From: Candidatus Nitrotoga sp. CP45
Lineage (GTDB): Bacteria; Pseudomonadota; Gammaproteobacteria; Burkholderiales; Gallionellaceae
NCBI GenBank assembly: GCA_945874105.1
Contig: CAMCFJ010000021.1
Span: 1 to 50,378 of the forward strand
DNA: 50,378 nt
Reading direction: 5' to 3'
The position numbers were made by a program, and so were the translations under genes. Shown piece by piece: positions 7,525 to 17,975 of this stretch. The number at the start of each line of letters is the position of its first letter. The first letter of the stretch is position 1. The notes under the pieces are model-generated. The model was not told where the DNA came from and did no database searches. It saw only the letters and a list, made by a program, of their open reading frames with translations.

Positions 7525-9195
7525 ATGAGCAGCCACACACAAGCACCCATCCCCCACTTCATCCGCAATATTATTGAGGCCGATCTGGCGAGTGGCAAAC
7601 ATACAGATATAGTCACACGCTTCCCACCGGAACCGAATGGGTATCTGCATATTGGCCATGCCAAGTCTATTTGCCTGAATTTTGGTTTGTCGCTCGACTA
7701 TCAAGGCCACTGCAATTTGCGCTTTGACGACACCAATCCGGAAAAGGAAAGCGAGGAATATGCACGCGCTATTCAGGAGGATGTTCACTGGCTGGGCTTT
7801 CAATGGCAGGGTGAGGTGCGATGGGCATCGGATTACTTCGAACAGCTTTACGGCTACGCAGTCGAGTTGATCAAGCAGGGCAAGGCTTACGTGGATGATC
7901 TCAGTGCTGAGGAAATGCGCGAGTATCGCGGCACGCTCACTCATCCGGGTAAACCCAGTCCGTACCGCGAGCGCTCTGCAGCTGAAAACCTTGATCTGTT
8001 TCAGCGCATGCGTGCAGGTGAGTTTGTCGATGGCGCCAAGGTACTGCGCGCCAAGATCGACATGGCTTCTGGCAATATCAACTTGCGTGACCCGGCGATT
8101 TATCGCATTCGTCGCGCGCATCACATTCGGACCGGTGATACCTGGTGCATCTATCCGATGTATGACTACACTCACTGTATTTCCGATGCGCTGGAAGGAA
8201 TTACCCATTCGCTATGCACGCTGGAGTTTGAAGACCATCGGCCCTTGTATGACTGGGTGCTGGATCAGCTGACTATACCGGCTCACCCCCGGCAAATTGA
8301 ATTCTCACGCCTGGAATTGCGCTACACCATAACCAGCAAGCGCAAGCTATTGCAACTTGTCACCGAGCAACATGTATCCGGCTGGGATGATCCGCGTATG
8401 CCGACCATTATCGGTATGCGCAGACGAGGATACACACCGCAAGGCATACGCGAATTTACTCGCAGGATCGGTATTTCAAAGAGCGAAAACGTGGTTGACA
8501 TGTCTGTGCTGGAGGCCTGCATCCGCGAAGATTTAGAGGCGCTTGCGGCACGCGTGATGGCGGTGATTAAACCGCTGAAGGTCATCATCAGCAATTTTGT
8601 GGCGAGCGAAAGCCAATCACGCGAAGCCGGCTTCCATCCGGAACATCCGGAATTCGGTAGCCGCATAGTGCCATTCAGCAAAGAGATTTGGATTGAGATC
8701 GACGACTTTACCGAGAACCCGCCTGCTGGCTGGCAGCGTTTGACACCCGGTGGTGAAGTGCGCTTGCGCTACAGTTATGTGATGCGCTGTGATGAAGTAG
8801 TAAAAGATGTTGCCGGTAACGTAATCGAACTTCGCTGCTCCATTGATCAAGATACGCTGGGCAAGAATCCGGTGGGGCGCAAGGTGAAGGGCGTGATCCA
8901 CTGGCTGTCCGCTGAACATGCACTGCCTGCGGAGATTCGTTTGTATGACCGCCTGTTCACCGTGCCGGAACCAGACAACGACAAGGCGCGCGATTTCTGT
9001 GAATTCGTCAACCCGGCGTCGTTGACCGTGGTGCAGGGTTGGGTCGAGCCTGTCGTGCGCGACGCGGCTCCTGAAACACATTACCAGTTTGAGCGTCTTG
9101 GATATTTCTGCACTGATCGGCATGAACACCAGCCTGGTGGAAAGCTGACATTCAATCGCACTGTGACCCTCAAAGATTCGTGGACAAAAGACTAA
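7525..9195 (+). CDS. glnS: Glutaminyl-tRNA synthetase
   Basis: This 556-residue class I aminoacyl-tRNA synthetase charges tRNA-Gln with glutamine. The HIGH motif (LHIGHAKS, residues 41-48) and the [10 protein letters not shown] block are clear. The KMSKS equivalent is TSKRKL near residue 270. The C-terminal half carries the anticodon-binding beta-barrels. Its length matches proteobacterial GlnRS. Its presence suggests direct Gln-tRNA charging rather than sole use of the amidotransferase route. The start has only a weak ribosome-binding site. A short hairpin (9206-9212/9222-9228) follows the stop without a T-run. Confidence 0.98.
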   Translation: MSSHTQAPIPHFIRNIIEADLASGKHTDIVTRFPPEPNGYLHIGHAKSICLNFGLSLDYQGHCNLRFDDTNPEKESEEYARAIQEDVHWLGFQWQGEVRWASDYFEQLYGYAVELIKQGKAYVDDLSAEEMREYRGTLTHPGKPSPYRERSAAENLDLFQRMRAGEFVDGAKVLRAKIDMASGNINLRDPAIYRIRRAHHIRTGDTWCIYPMYDYTHCISDALEGITHSLCTLEFEDHRPLYDWVLDQLTIPAHPRQIEFSRLELRYTITSKRKLLQLVTEQHVSGWDDPRMPTIIGMRRRGYTPQGIREFTRRIGISKSENVVDMSVLEACIREDLEALAARVMAVIKPLKVIISNFVASESQSREAGFHPEHPEFGSRIVPFSKEIWIEIDDFTENPPAGWQRLTPGGEVRLRYSYVMRCDEVVKDVAGNVIELRCSIDQDTLGKNPVGRKVKGVIHWLSAEHALPAEIRLYDRLFTVPEPDNDKARDFCEFVNPASLTVVQGWVEPVVRDAAPETHYQFERLGYFCTDRHEHQPGGKLTFNRTVTLKDSWTKD

Positions 9196-9332
9196 GGTTG
9201 ATAGATATCGTCGTGCCTTCGGACGATAACGGAAATATGGGTGCTCTGTCGTGCAGAGACACAAAAATGGAATGCCGGTTTACGGGCAATCGATATGTGA
9301 ACACTTTAAAAAATGTGCTCTAAAGGTTTTTG

Positions 9333-10781
9333 ATGCTGAAAATTTACAATACTCTCACCCGCGACAAGCAGGACTTTATTCCCATCGAACCTGGCAAAGT
9401 TCGAATGTACGTATGCGGCATGACGGTTTATGACTATTGCCATCTCGGTCATGCGCGGGTGATGGTGGCATTCGACATGGTCTATCGCTGGCTTAAAGCG
9501 AGCGGGCTGGACGTAACCTATGTGCGTAATGTCACCGACATTGACGATAAGATTATCAAGCGTGCGGCGGAGAATGCTGAATCTATCCATGCGCTCACGC
9601 AGCGTTTCATCGATGCGATGCATGAGGATGAATGCGCACTAGGTATTCTGCCACCGGATTTTGAACCACGAGCCACTCAATACATACCGCAAATGCTGGA
9701 CATGATCGCCAAGCTGGAAGCTAATGGATTAGCCTATCAAGCCGCTGATGGAGATATGAACTATGCGGTGCGCAAGTTTGCCAATTACGGCAAATTATCT
9801 GGCAAAACACTGGCTGATTTGCGTGCCGGCGAGCGTGTGGAGGTGAATGATGGCAAGCTTGATCCGCTCGATTTCGTACTATGGAAACATGCCAAAGATA
9901 GCGAGCCAGATGAAGTGAAATGGGATTCTCCGTGGGGGAAAGGGCGACCTGGTTGGCATATTGAATGTTCGGCGATGAGCCTGGAAACTCTGGGTAAACA
10001 TTTCGACATTCACGGTGGGGGTGCCGACTTGCAATTCCCGCACCACGAAAATGAGATTGCGCAAAGTGAGGGCGCATGTCAGTGCAAGTATGTGAATGTC
10101 TGGATGCACAATGGCTTCGTGCGCGTAGACAATGAGAAGATGTCGAAAAGCCTCGGTAATTTCTTCACCATCCGCGAGGTGTTGAATAAATATGATGCGG
10201 AAGTCGTGCGCTTCTTTATCCTGCGCGCGCACTACCGCAGCCAGCTGAATTATTCCGATGCGCATTTGGACGATGCCAAACAGTCATTGAACCGCCTGTA
10301 CACGACATTAGGGAAAATTGCTGTGCCAATTGAAACGAGTTCAATCGATTGGAACGAACCTTATTCACAACGTTTTAAAACGGCAATGGACGATGATTTC
10401 AATACGCCTGAAGCGATGGCAGTCCTGTTCGACCTGGCAAATGAGGTGAATCGCAGCCAATCGGTAGAAGCGGCGCAGAAACTTAAGATGTTAGGTGAAG
10501 TGCTGGGCTTGTTGCAGTGGAATCCTGACGCTTATCTGCAAGGACGACATCGTGAAGCAACCATTCAAATTAATACAGGTTCTGAAAAAATCGAGGACAC
10601 AACTGCAATTGACTTTACTCCACCAAGCCTGACCAAGAGTGTCCAGGCTCTAATTGCCGAACGAACTGCCGCCAAACAATCCAAAAATTTCGCTGAATCC
10701 GACCGTATCCGTAAGGAGTTATTAGAAGCTGGAATTGTGCTGGAAGACTATGCATCCGGCACCACTTGGCGACGCGCATAG
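9333..10781 (+). CDS. cysS: Cysteinyl-tRNA synthetase
   Basis: This 482-residue class I synthetase charges tRNA-Cys. The protein begins [10 protein letters not shown], as CysRS proteins do, so ATG 9333 after TAAAGG is preferred to the TTG codon just before it. Landmarks are the zinc cysteine in [14 protein letters not shown] (HIGH motif), [24 protein letters not shown] (zinc ligands) and KMSKS near residue 268. It follows glnS by 137 bp on the same strand, an arrangement seen in other betaproteobacteria. Confidence 0.98.
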   Translation: MLKIYNTLTRDKQDFIPIEPGKVRMYVCGMTVYDYCHLGHARVMVAFDMVYRWLKASGLDVTYVRNVTDIDDKIIKRAAENAESIHALTQRFIDAMHEDECALGILPPDFEPRATQYIPQMLDMIAKLEANGLAYQAADGDMNYAVRKFANYGKLSGKTLADLRAGERVEVNDGKLDPLDFVLWKHAKDSEPDEVKWDSPWGKGRPGWHIECSAMSLETLGKHFDIHGGGADLQFPHHENEIAQSEGACQCKYVNVWMHNGFVRVDNEKMSKSLGNFFTIREVLNKYDAEVVRFFILRAHYRSQLNYSDAHLDDAKQSLNRLYTTLGKIAVPIETSSIDWNEPYSQRFKTAMDDDFNTPEAMAVLFDLANEVNRSQSVEAAQKLKMLGEVLGLLQWNPDAYLQGRHREATIQINTGSEKIEDTTAIDFTPPSLTKSVQALIAERTAAKQSKNFAESDRIRKELLEAGIVLEDYASGTTWRRA

Positions 10782-10975
10782 CCAAGGGGACATCACTACT
10801 TTGCGCTGACATGGACAAGGCTAAATGTAGCATATCAACTTAATTTCAAGTATCATAAAATCAGTTAGAAATTGATTCTTACTCTAAAGCTGCTTGGGTA
10901 ATGCCATGACAAATAAGTGGTGGTATTCGAGCTAAATAGTGTGAAATAAGTAGTTAACTAATTACGGAGGTGGCG

Positions 10976-11326
10976 ATGAACGCAGTAACCGAAATGCAAG
11001 ACCCATTGGTGTTTACCGACAGTGCAGCCAATAAGGTTAAAGAAATGATTGAAGAAGAAAATAACGCCAACTTGAAGTTGCGCATTGCCGTAAGCGGTGG
11101 CGGTTGTTCCGGCTTTCAATATGGTTTTACTTTGGATGAAGTGACCAATGAGGATGACACCGTATTGAATAAAAATGGCGTGCAGTTGTTAATTGACCCG
11201 ATGAGCTTCCAATATCTAGTGGGCGCAGAAATTGATTATCAGGATGGGTTAGAAGGTTCGCAATTCGTAATCAAGAATCCGGGAGCGACTTCTACCTGTG
11301 GCTGTGGATCATCTTTTTCTGTGTAA
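10976..11326 (+). CDS. erpA: Iron-sulfur insertion protein ErpA
   Basis: This 116-residue A-type carrier delivers Fe-S clusters to apoproteins such as isoprenoid-synthesis enzymes and respiratory complexes. The three conserved cysteines appear as GGGCSGF and TCGCG near the C-terminus, and the fold length is typical. GGAGG at 10966-10970 is ideally placed for ATG 10976; the in-frame GTG at 10970 overlaps that site and is rejected. It is monocistronic, with about 190 bp upstream in which no convincing promoter was identified. Confidence 0.95.
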   Translation: MNAVTEMQDPLVFTDSAANKVKEMIEEENNANLKLRIAVSGGGCSGFQYGFTLDEVTNEDDTVLNKNGVQLLIDPMSFQYLVGAEIDYQDGLEGSQFVIKNPGATSTCGCGSSFSV

Positions 11327-11494
11327 CCGGAGCATCCAGGATTTCGTGTAAATGGGGTTGAGTTATACCTTCATGTTCCCCAAGTCTCGACTTGATAAAA
11401 TGCGAATGATGGCTTCTACCCAGAGTTCCGACACTGCATTGATTTTGCAAAAATCATGATAACTGTCATTATTTGCTAGAATAATTTTATTTAA

Positions 11495-11503
11495 TGGTAT
11501 AGA
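11495..11503 (+). promoter_or_regulatory. Candidate extended -10 promoter of the small lipoprotein gene
   Basis: TG-G-TATAGA at 11495-11503 has the extended -10 form. It lies about 90 bp before the ATG, in an AT-rich stretch following 11460. A -35-like TTGCTA lies 19 bp upstream, which is slightly long, so the extended element would carry recognition. The remaining DNA from 11327 to 11593 holds no gene that I can see. Confidence 0.35.
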
Positions 11504-11593
11504 ATGCCGCGTCTTCGCTGTAATTTAGCGTTGTAGCGGACTGAGATTTCCCGGTTTCTGTATGTAAATTTAATTATTGTGAAGGAAAAACAA

Positions 11594-11848
11594 ATGAAAA
11601 GTTTTGCTCTAGTTGCTGCCCTGTTGGCATTATCCCTGACTGCTTGTGGCGAAAAGCCTAAGGCACCTGCAGTTGAGGCTCCAGTTGTTGTAACACCTGC
11701 TCCGGCTCCTGCGGCTCCTGCTTCGGCTCCTGCTGTTGTTGATGCAGCTCCTGCCGCTGGTAGTGCGGTAGAAGCCGCTGGCGCAGCTGGTACTGCTCCC
11801 GCCGCTCATGGTGCTGATGCCCCTGCTAAGGATGCAATGAAGAAGTAA
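11594..11848 (+). CDS. Small Ala/Pro-rich lipoprotein, function unknown
   Basis: The product is 84 residues. A short lipoprotein signal (MKSFALVAALLALSLTAC, acceptor Cys18) is followed by a low-complexity tail of Ala, Pro, Val and Gly with few charged residues and a Lys-Lys end. No folded domain is recognisable; the tail may be a disordered tether or spacer at the outer membrane. AAGGA precedes the ATG at good spacing. A strong intrinsic terminator follows directly, so it is a single-gene unit and is probably well expressed. Confidence 0.75.
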   Translation: MKSFALVAALLALSLTACGEKPKAPAVEAPVVVTPAPAPAAPASAPAVVDAAPAAGSAVEAAGAAGTAPAAHGADAPAKDAMKK

Positions 11849-11863
11849 TTTCTTTTCTTGTAC

Positions 11864-11899
11864 AAAATAAAGCCGATATTAAGTCGGCTTTATTTTTTT
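11864..11899. terminator. Bidirectional intrinsic terminator
   Basis: A 13-bp perfect stem (11864-11876 with 11884-11896; core AAAGCCGA/TCGGCTTT) has a 7-nt loop and ends in a run of T on the plus strand, with matching A's on the left arm. It stops the lipoprotein transcript and, read the other way, the metallo-hydrolase/bamC/dapA transcript. Confidence 0.9.
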
Positions 11900-11910
11900 G
11901 TAACTTACCT

Positions 11911-12678
11911 CTAAACAATTTCTCGCCAGGCAAGTCCTTCGTCTTGCGTGGCTACCGCGACCCATTCCGGGTTGCAATTGAGCGCAGTGCTTAACGCATT
12001 TACCGCCAGTTCAGGTGTGTTATTTTTACGGCTTAGATGTGCTGCCACAATGTGCTGTAAACGGCTACAGTCCAGCCGTGCCAACAACGCTGCCGCATCC
12101 ACATTATTCAGATGACCGAATCGTCCACCGACACGTTGCTTAAGACTTAATGGGTAATCACTGTTGGCTAACAGAGCCGCATCATGGTTACATTCCAGCA
12201 CCAAAGCATCACAGCCACTTAGCGTCGCCTCAATATGAGGAGTAGAACAACCAATATCGGTCAACACCCCCAACCGTTTCACACCATCGCTGAACATGTA
12301 CTGTACTGGCTCCGCTGCATCATGCGGCACGGGGAAAGGCTGCACCAACAGTCCATCGATGGCGAAGGGATGGTGAGAGTCAATTTTTGTCAGCCTGGGT
12401 GTATTGCCTGGAAATTTGGAGTGCGCACGAAATGTACCGTGCGTCAGCCATATCGGAATCGAATACTTACTTGCCAGTCGCGCTACCCCGGCAATGTGGT
12501 CGCCATGTTCATGCGTCACCACGATGCCGTTAAGACAATCAGGGGTCAAACCAAGGCGCGCCAGACGCACACAGGTATCAGTTAGTGGAAAGCCGCAGTC
12601 CATTAATACACAGGTTTTACCAGCTTGCACTACCAGTGCATTACCATCGCTGCCGCTACCAAGTGAAGCAAAGCGCAT
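11911..12678 (-). CDS. MBL-fold metallo-hydrolase (YycJ/WalJ-like)
   Basis: This 255-residue metallo-beta-lactamase-fold protein carries the metal motif THEHGDH (55-61), preceded by MDCGF (27-31) and followed by later Asp/His ligands (LTDIGCS, LECNHD, AHLSRKN). The family includes YycJ/WalJ and RNase Z-like phosphodiesterases; a nucleic-acid or phosphodiester substrate is plausible but not shown here. The gene follows bamC by 16 bp and ends the dapA-bamC transcription unit. Confidence 0.85.
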   Translation of the reverse strand: MRFASLGSGSDGNALVVQAGKTCVLMDCGFPLTDTCVRLARLGLTPDCLNGIVVTHEHGDHIAGVARLASKYSIPIWLTHGTFRAHSKFPGNTPRLTKIDSHHPFAIDGLLVQPFPVPHDAAEPVQYMFSDGVKRLGVLTDIGCSTPHIEATLSGCDALVLECNHDAALLANSDYPLSLKQRVGGRFGHLNNVDAAALLARLDCSRLQHIVAAHLSRKNNTPELAVNALSTALNCNPEWVAVATQDEGLAWREIV

Positions 12679-12694
12679 AAACTAAGGTCGAACG

Positions 12695-13855
12695 CTACTT
12701 GGTCAACTGTTTGTACAATGATTCCGTAATACGCTGCGTGACTTGGTCCTTGCCACCATCTCCGTTGAGTGCACTGACTTCACAGCCAGCGTTATTCTCA
12801 CGCACGGTCACCTGATAACGTGTAGCTCCTTTGACCGAATTTTTAGTAGATTTTTGGTCGCCATCATCACGCCAGAATATCAAGTCATTGACCCAGCTTT
12901 TTTTCGTCGCTATATCCTTGCTCGCACTCACAAAGTATATGCCGCTGACCCTATCCTTGTCCTTCACCTCGATGCCCGCCTGATCTAACGCCAGTCCTAC
13001 CTTGCGCCAGCTTTTGTCAAATGGCTCGTTCAGCATAATGATTTTGTTGCCGCTAATCTCTTTTAGCTTCGGCATGGTGGCCACTCCCAATGGCGATTTA
13101 GCGCCAGTCTCTTGTGACTTAGGAATTTGCCCTGCCTGAACCTGATTTTCAGTGCCACCACTTAACTTGATCATCAATAACTGCAGCATACTGGCTTCCA
13201 GCTCAGGATCACCCGGACGCTGCCTCCATTTATAGCCGTTCTTATCCACATCCAGCACTTCTTCCATGCCTCGATGGCTAATATAAATTTCAGAGCTACT
13301 GCCATCCTTGCTACGCTCAAAGCGAGTGCGGTACATATCCTGTTCGCCGGATGAATTAAGCTTATCGAATATCTTGCCAAGCATTTTACTTAACCCAGTT
13401 TTCTGGATTTTGGCGCGCCTTTCCGTCCAGTCTGTTTCGATGAGGCCAGCCGCAGGATTGTCGGATTTAATGATAAAACCTTGTTCCTGCCAAAATTCTT
13501 TCACCAGCGGCCACACATTCTCTACTTTGCCGCCCACGACTAGCCATCGCTGAATGCCACTACGTTCTAGATGCACATTTTTCACTTCCGGCAATACAGA
13601 GGTGTTGCCACCAGCTTGCGCTACTTGACCTCCCTTAACAAAATCAGAAAAGTTTGCCACGACCTTGCCGTCACTACCCGGTATGGTATGTTTATTTTTA
13701 GTTTCAGGGGTGGTCAGGTCAGGTGGAACTTCCAGGGTCGGCATCTTGTTTGCGGCAGATTTATAATCGACACGCTGATTTTCAAGGCCAATGACACTGC
13801 ATCCAGCCAAAATCAATACTGAAAAAAATAATGCGGTTAAATATAATGTTCTCAT
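12695..13855 (-). CDS. bamC: Outer-membrane assembly lipoprotein BamC
   Basis: This 386-residue lipoprotein subunit of the BAM complex inserts beta-barrel proteins into the outer membrane. The signal ends in LILAGC (lipobox), and an unstructured N-terminal segment with VPPDLT follows, as in BamC/NlpB. Two helix-grip domains lie after it (for example LVKEFWQEQGF and FDKSWRKVGLALDQAG). ATG 13855 after AGGG is used instead of the longer frame start. The dapA-bamC order supports the assignment. It is longer than the 344-residue E. coli protein. Confidence 0.92.
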   Translation of the reverse strand: MRTLYLTALFFSVLILAGCSVIGLENQRVDYKSAANKMPTLEVPPDLTTPETKNKHTIPGSDGKVVANFSDFVKGGQVAQAGGNTSVLPEVKNVHLERSGIQRWLVVGGKVENVWPLVKEFWQEQGFIIKSDNPAAGLIETDWTERRAKIQKTGLSKMLGKIFDKLNSSGEQDMYRTRFERSKDGSSSEIYISHRGMEEVLDVDKNGYKWRQRPGDPELEASMLQLLMIKLSGGTENQVQAGQIPKSQETGAKSPLGVATMPKLKEISGNKIIMLNEPFDKSWRKVGLALDQAGIEVKDKDRVSGIYFVSASKDIATKKSWVNDLIFWRDDGDQKSTKNSVKGATRYQVTVRENNAGCEVSALNGDGGKDQVTQRITESLYKQLTK

Positions 13856-14002
13856 GCCATCCCTGAAATTGTTTATTTTTGAGCATTGCATAATTAAAAA
13901 ATACTCTGACATTTTGAATACGCAGTAGTAACTGGCGGAATCCGCGCTCCGTCATTTCCCCACTATGGCGAGGGATTGTACTGGTACTTGGTCTGAATTA
14001 GG

Positions 14003-14881
14003 CTAGTCGATCGCTCCTGCCTGACGCATCGCACTCCCCACTATATCTTGGGAGGCTGCAGTTAGTGGCGTAAGCGGCAGGCGCAGTACATTCTTCATTT
14101 TTCCCATAGTCGACACAGCCCATTTTACCGGTATAGGGTTGGCCTCAATAAACAAATGGCGGTGCAACCCAAGCAAGCGGAAATTGATCTCGCGCGCCTT
14201 GACCACTTCACCGTTCAAGGCGGCTAAGCACATCTCATGCATTAATCTGGGCGCCACATTGGCAGTAACAGAAATCGTGCCATGTGCGCCCAGCAGTATC
14301 AATGCCAACGCACTCGCATCATCACCACTATATATCGCGAAATCTTTGGGTGCCCGCAATATCAGATCACTCCCACGCTCGACATCACCGCTCGCATCCT
14401 TGATGCCAACGATATTTTGAATCTGTGCCAAGCGCAACACAGTATCGTTATGTATGTCCGCACAGGTGCGTCCCGGCACGTTATAGAGGATATGCGGCAT
14501 ATCCACAGCCTCGGCAATGGCTTTGAAGTGCAGGTACAAACCTTCCTGTGTTGGCTTGTTGTAATACGGCACCACTGTCAGCGAAACATCTGCGCCTGCC
14601 TTTTTTGAGAAAGCGGCCAATTCGATCGCTTCTTTGGTTGAGTTCGCGCCTGTTCCGGCAATCACCGGAATGCGCCCGGCCGCGTGCTCCACCGCCACCT
14701 GAATCAATAACTCGTGTTCGGTTAAATTCACCGTAGGCGATTCACCTGTAGTGCCGACCACTACGATACCATCTGTGCCCTGCATGATATGAAAATCAAT
14801 CAGTGCGCGGAACGAGGTTAAATCCAGACTACCGTCCTCGTGCATAGGGGTCACTATTGCAACAACGCTGCCCTTAATCAT
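14003..14881 (-). CDS. dapA: 4-hydroxy-tetrahydrodipicolinate synthase
   Basis: This 292-residue enzyme condenses pyruvate with aspartate semialdehyde, the first committed step of lysine and diaminopimelate synthesis. The TIM-barrel landmarks are GTTGESPT (43-50), catalytic Tyr133 in LYNVPGR and the Schiff-base Lys161 in VGIKDASG. I start at [13 protein letters not shown] by family comparison. An in-frame ATG 33 bp upstream (14914) is possible, because neither has a strong ribosome-binding site. bamC lies 147 bp downstream. Confidence 0.95.
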   Translation of the reverse strand: MIKGSVVAIVTPMHEDGSLDLTSFRALIDFHIMQGTDGIVVVGTTGESPTVNLTEHELLIQVAVEHAAGRIPVIAGTGANSTKEAIELAAFSKKAGADVSLTVVPYYNKPTQEGLYLHFKAIAEAVDMPHILYNVPGRTCADIHNDTVLRLAQIQNIVGIKDASGDVERGSDLILRAPKDFAIYSGDDASALALILLGAHGTISVTANVAPRLMHEMCLAALNGEVVKAREINFRLLGLHRHLFIEANPIPVKWAVSTMGKMKNVLRLPLTPLTAASQDIVGSAMRQAGAID

Positions 14882-15058
14882 GATGATCGGCAATGCGAAA
14901 ATTGGATCGATCATCTAGCAGACTGTCTGACCTCAAGCTTTGTATATTCATACTGTATTGTTTTTTATAGATAAATGCGTTTCCATAAATAATAGGCGCA
15001 TCAATATTAATCAATGGATTATGAGAGAAGTCCGACAGGCCACTAGGCTATTTATTTC

Positions 15059-15514
15059 TTAGTGCACGCCGAACAATTCAACATCAAAAACCAATGCTGC
15101 ATTTGGCGGAATAGCACTTCCTGCACCTCTTGCGCCATAACCCAAGTCAGCCGGAATAACGAGCGTGCGTTGACCGCCTACTTTCATACCAGCGACTCCT
15201 TGATCCCAGCCTTTAATTACACGCCCTTCGCCCAATGGAAAAGAAAAGTGTGCACCTCGATCGCGAGAGCTATCAAATTTTGTACCTTTATTATTTGGCA
15301 TGGTCGCACTGTAAAGCCAGCCTGTGTAATGCACGTCGACCGTTTTACCTGCCAAGGCTTCTTTGCCATCGCCGACTTTGTGATCTGTTTTAATGAGTTT
15401 TGTAACGGCAGTCGTCACATTATCGGTAGCAGTAGCAGAAAAAGCGTTCTGAGTTGGCAACATCATAGGCATCAGAAACATGCCAGAAAATATTAACGCT
15501 TTAATTTTATGCAT
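15059..15514 (-). CDS. Exported FKBP-type peptidyl-prolyl isomerase
   Basis: This 151-residue prolyl isomerase has a signal peptide of about 27 residues (ending AFSA), so it probably acts in the periplasm. The FKBP core is complete: VHYTGWL, FDSSRDRG, GRVIKGWDQGVAGMKVGG, PADLGYGARGAG and IPPNAALVFDVEL. ATG 15514 follows TGAGG at good spacing. It lies downstream of ccmE by 135 bp and may be co-transcribed, although paired hairpins at 15563-15599 separate them. Confidence 0.93.
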   Translation of the reverse strand: MHKIKALIFSGMFLMPMMLPTQNAFSATATDNVTTAVTKLIKTDHKVGDGKEALAGKTVDVHYTGWLYSATMPNNKGTKFDSSRDRGAHFSFPLGEGRVIKGWDQGVAGMKVGGQRTLVIPADLGYGARGAGSAIPPNAALVFDVELFGVH

Positions 15515-15562
15515 AATCAAACCTCAGTAAAAAAATAAGTTTGCAATAGTATCATTATTTAT

Positions 15563-15599
15563 GAGGCGTTTAGCACGCCTCGCCTGTCGGTCTGCCGAC
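15563..15599. repeat. Two adjacent hairpins between ccmE and the FKBP gene
   Basis: GAGGCGT-ttagc-ACGCCTC (15563-15581) and GTCGG-tctg-CCGAC (15586-15599) form two back-to-back stems. They lie between ccmE and the next gene on the minus strand, without a T-run on that strand. A role as a weak terminator or as an RNA-stability element is possible. Confidence 0.45.
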
Positions 15600-15649
15600 C
15601 TTTTCCCCTGCAAGCCCCGAGTAGTAATGCCTACAGTGGGCCGCCCGGA

Positions 15650-16126
15650 CTATTTTGCAGTTGGTGCGCTAATGGATGACGCGGCATTCACTGCAGATTG
15701 TCCTTTAGCGGCCTGCTTCATAGCATATGCAGCTTCCGGAGCAATGTAGTTTTCATCATGCTTGGCCAACACCTCATCTGCGCGGAACACATTTCCAGCC
15801 TCAAGCTTGCCATGTACCACCACCCCTTTCCCTTCCTTGAAGAGATCGGGCAAGAAACCTTTGTACACAACCGGCATACTTTTGGCGGTATCGGTTATGC
15901 TGAAATGCACTGTCAAACCATCGCTCTGACGCTTGACACTGTCAACAACCACTAATCCGCCCATACGAAAGCCGCGCCCTTGTGGCGCTTCTTTGTTAAG
16001 AACCTGGGTCGGGGTAAAGTACAGGCTAATATTATCGTTTAGTGCATATAGCACCAAACCTATAGCGGCACCCAAAATAACGAGAGCAAGAACTATATAT
16101 GCAAATTTTTTCTGACGCGGTTTCAT
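15650..16126 (-). CDS. ccmE: Cytochrome c maturation haem chaperone CcmE
   Basis: The 158-residue periplasmic haem chaperone is anchored by one N-terminal membrane helix (about residues 8-28). Haem is bound covalently by His123 in AKHDENY, with Tyr127 as partner; both are present. The beta-barrel domain (residues 35-130) includes RMGGLVV and [10 protein letters not shown]. It receives haem from CcmC and passes it to CcmF, which is not in this window. The flexible C-terminus is Ala/Ser-rich. Confidence 0.95.
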   Translation of the reverse strand: MKPRQKKFAYIVLALVILGAAIGLVLYALNDNISLYFTPTQVLNKEAPQGRGFRMGGLVVVDSVKRQSDGLTVHFSITDTAKSMPVVYKGFLPDLFKEGKGVVVHGKLEAGNVFRADEVLAKHDENYIAPEAAYAMKQAAKGQSAVNAASSISAPTAK

Positions 16127-16356
16127 GTTATTTGTCTTCCAATACCAATATTATCTCGGTCCGAATGGCTTATGAGTCAACACGACTTCGATTACTTCGA
16201 GTTTGATTTGTAAAGTTTCGTTCCATTAGGAATATGAATACCCCACGCTTGAGTCCGCATAGATTAAGCATTCTTGCCCAATTCGAAGAATTTTTCGCGA
16301 TCCACGCACGAATTGACGAAACAATCAGGATAGCTGACAAACCCGTCCTAAAAACA

Positions 16357-16527
16357 TTATGTTACGACATCTTCCGCATTGCGCATCAGGTGTAATTGCT
16401 CCAAGACTAGCGTTTTTCTGTGGCGCACCATCACAATTTCAATGAAAAATATCAGCAGTGCGATTCCGTACGATCCCCATATGTACCAAGCATAGCCATT
16501 CATGGAAAAAAATTCGCCCCAGTTCAT
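16357..16527 (-). CDS. ccmD: Haem exporter small subunit CcmD
   Basis: This 56-residue single-pass membrane protein assists release of holo-CcmE from CcmABC. It reads MNWGEFFSMNGYAWYIWGSY, then a hydrophobic helix, then a basic MVRHRK segment. The W-x-x-F-F-x-M-x-G-Y-x-x-Y-I-W pattern is typical of CcmD. The ATG overlaps the ccmC stop (ATGA), showing translational coupling. It is followed by an unusual 230-bp gap before ccmE in which I see no convincing gene. Confidence 0.92.
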   Translation of the reverse strand: MNWGEFFSMNGYAWYIWGSYGIALLIFFIEIVMVRHRKTLVLEQLHLMRNAEDVVT

Positions 16528-17261
16528 CGTCTAACCTCCACGAGTTCAGATACCCACTGGGCCTTGCATTCACGCTCTAAAATAATACAACGCACACGTA
16601 GTAAAGAAACCGCAATGGCATATAGCCAGACCGCCAGCAGCATGGTGTACATGCCCTGCTGCATAGCCACATGCATGCTGGTGCCGGTGAATTTTACCGT
16701 AGCTCCTTGATGCAGGGTATTCCACCATTGCACTGAAAAATAGATGATAGGAACATTAACTGAGCCTATTATGGCGAGCAGTGCGCTGGCACGGTCGGCA
16801 CGACGTGGATCATCAATCGAGGCATGCAAAGCGATAAAACCAAGATAAAGAAATAGTAAGATGAGTTCGGAAGTCAGTCGCGCATCCCACACCCACCATG
16901 CACCCCACATCGGCTTGCCCCACAACGCGCCAGTCCATAGCGAAAGAAAGGCAAGCAACGCACCCGTAGGTGCCAGCGCGGAAGCCATCATGGAAGACAA
17001 GCGCGTATTAAAAATCAGCCCTAGCGCGGCATAACCCGCCATGACCAAGTAGATAAACATGGACAGGATGGAAGCGGGTACATGTATAAACATGATGCGA
17101 TAAGCTTCGCTTTGCTGGCTATCAGTCGGTGCCACAAAAAAACTAACATACAACCCCACAACAAACAGGATTGCGGCCGACCACGAGAACCACGGAACCA
17201 TCTTGCCGGCCACCTCATAAAAGGTGCTCGGCGCGGAATATTTAAACCAGTTTATAGCCAA
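16524..17261 (-). CDS. ccmC: Haem transporter/handling protein CcmC
   Basis: This 245-residue inner-membrane protein with six membrane helices loads haem onto CcmE. The tryptophan-rich WWD motif (WGAWWVWDARLTSE) is present, as are the two flanking histidines (FIHVPAS and ALHASIDD) that ligate haem. Its length matches the family. It is the third gene of ccmABCDE; the upstream ccmB stop is 30 bp away. Confidence 0.97.
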   Translation of the reverse strand: MAINWFKYSAPSTFYEVAGKMVPWFSWSAAILFVVGLYVSFFVAPTDSQQSEAYRIMFIHVPASILSMFIYLVMAGYAALGLIFNTRLSSMMASALAPTGALLAFLSLWTGALWGKPMWGAWWVWDARLTSELILLFLYLGFIALHASIDDPRRADRASALLAIIGSVNVPIIYFSVQWWNTLHQGATVKFTGTSMHVAMQQGMYTMLLAVWLYAIAVSLLRVRCIILERECKAQWVSELVEVRR

Positions 17262-17291
17262 TTTCTACTCAATTAAAATACACACTATGTT

Positions 17292-17975
17292 TTATTCCAT
17301 CGAAATACGCAGAGCGAGGGCCGTAACCCATGGCGTGAATACCAATGCCACCAACAGTAGCGCGCCTAGCAATGCTAAGTGAGAACCCGCACTTGTGCCA
17401 CTTACAACGGCTTCCACTGCACCTGCTCCAAAAATCAACACCGGAATGCACAACGGCAACACCAGTAGCGACACCAACGCCCCACCGCCGCGCAGCCCCA
17501 GTGTCAGCGCAGCGCCGACCGCACCTATCATGCTGAGTATTGGTGTGCCAAGAAGCAGTGCAGCGATCAATACCCATAATGCCTGCGCCGACATATCAAA
17601 CTGCAAGCCCAACACTGGGGCCATAATCACCAATGGCAAACCGGAGACCATCCAGTGCGCCAAAATTTTGGCTAACACGAGTGCTGACAGCGACTGCGGT
17701 ACCAGCATCATCTGCTCCAGAGTACCGTCCAGATAATCCGCCGAGAACATGCGCCCCAGCGATAGCATTGAAGCCAGCAAAGCGGCCACCCAAACCACGC
17801 CGGGAGCCATTTTGCGCAACATGTCCATTTCTGGCCCCACCCCTAAGGGAAACAGACTGACCACAATGACGAAAAAAATCAGTGTGGTCAGCACATCGGC
17901 ACGGCGGCGCATGGCCAGCACCAGATCGCGGCGAATCACCAGGCTCAACAAACCAATCAGCGACAACTTGTTCAT
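17292..17975 (-). CDS. ccmB: Haem ABC transporter permease CcmB
   Basis: This 227-residue membrane subunit pairs with CcmA. The N-terminus has a basic cytoplasmic segment (RRDLVLAMRRRADVLT) followed by six hydrophobic helices. FPLGVGPE and the DYLDGTLEQ motif are typical of CcmB. I choose ATG 17975 because it overlaps the ccmA stop (ATGA); the frame stays open 15 bp further into ccmA. Together with CcmA it drives release of haem-loaded CcmE by ATP hydrolysis. Confidence 0.96.
   Translation of the reverse strand: MNKLSLIGLLSLVIRRDLVLAMRRRADVLTTLIFFVIVVSLFPLGVGPEMDMLRKMAPGVVWVAALLASMLSLGRMFSADYLDGTLEQMMLVPQSLSALVLAKILAHWMVSGLPLVIMAPVLGLQFDMSAQALWVLIAALLLGTPILSMIGAVGAALTLGLRGGGALVSLLVLPLCIPVLIFGAGAVEAVVSGTSAGSHLALLGALLLVALVFTPWVTALALRISME

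Noticed and set aside
9206-9228. Hairpin after glnS as a terminator
   Set aside because: Seven-base-pair stem but no T-run on either strand, so termination is not supported.
8617-9264. 215-residue minus-strand ORF inside glnS
   Set aside because: Antisense shadow of conserved glnS codons.
16234-16395. 53-codon plus-strand ORF in the ccmD-ccmE gap, antisense to the ccmD end
   Set aside because: AGGA lies too close to its ATG, it overlaps ccmD on the other strand, and the product resembles nothing recognised. Probably chance.
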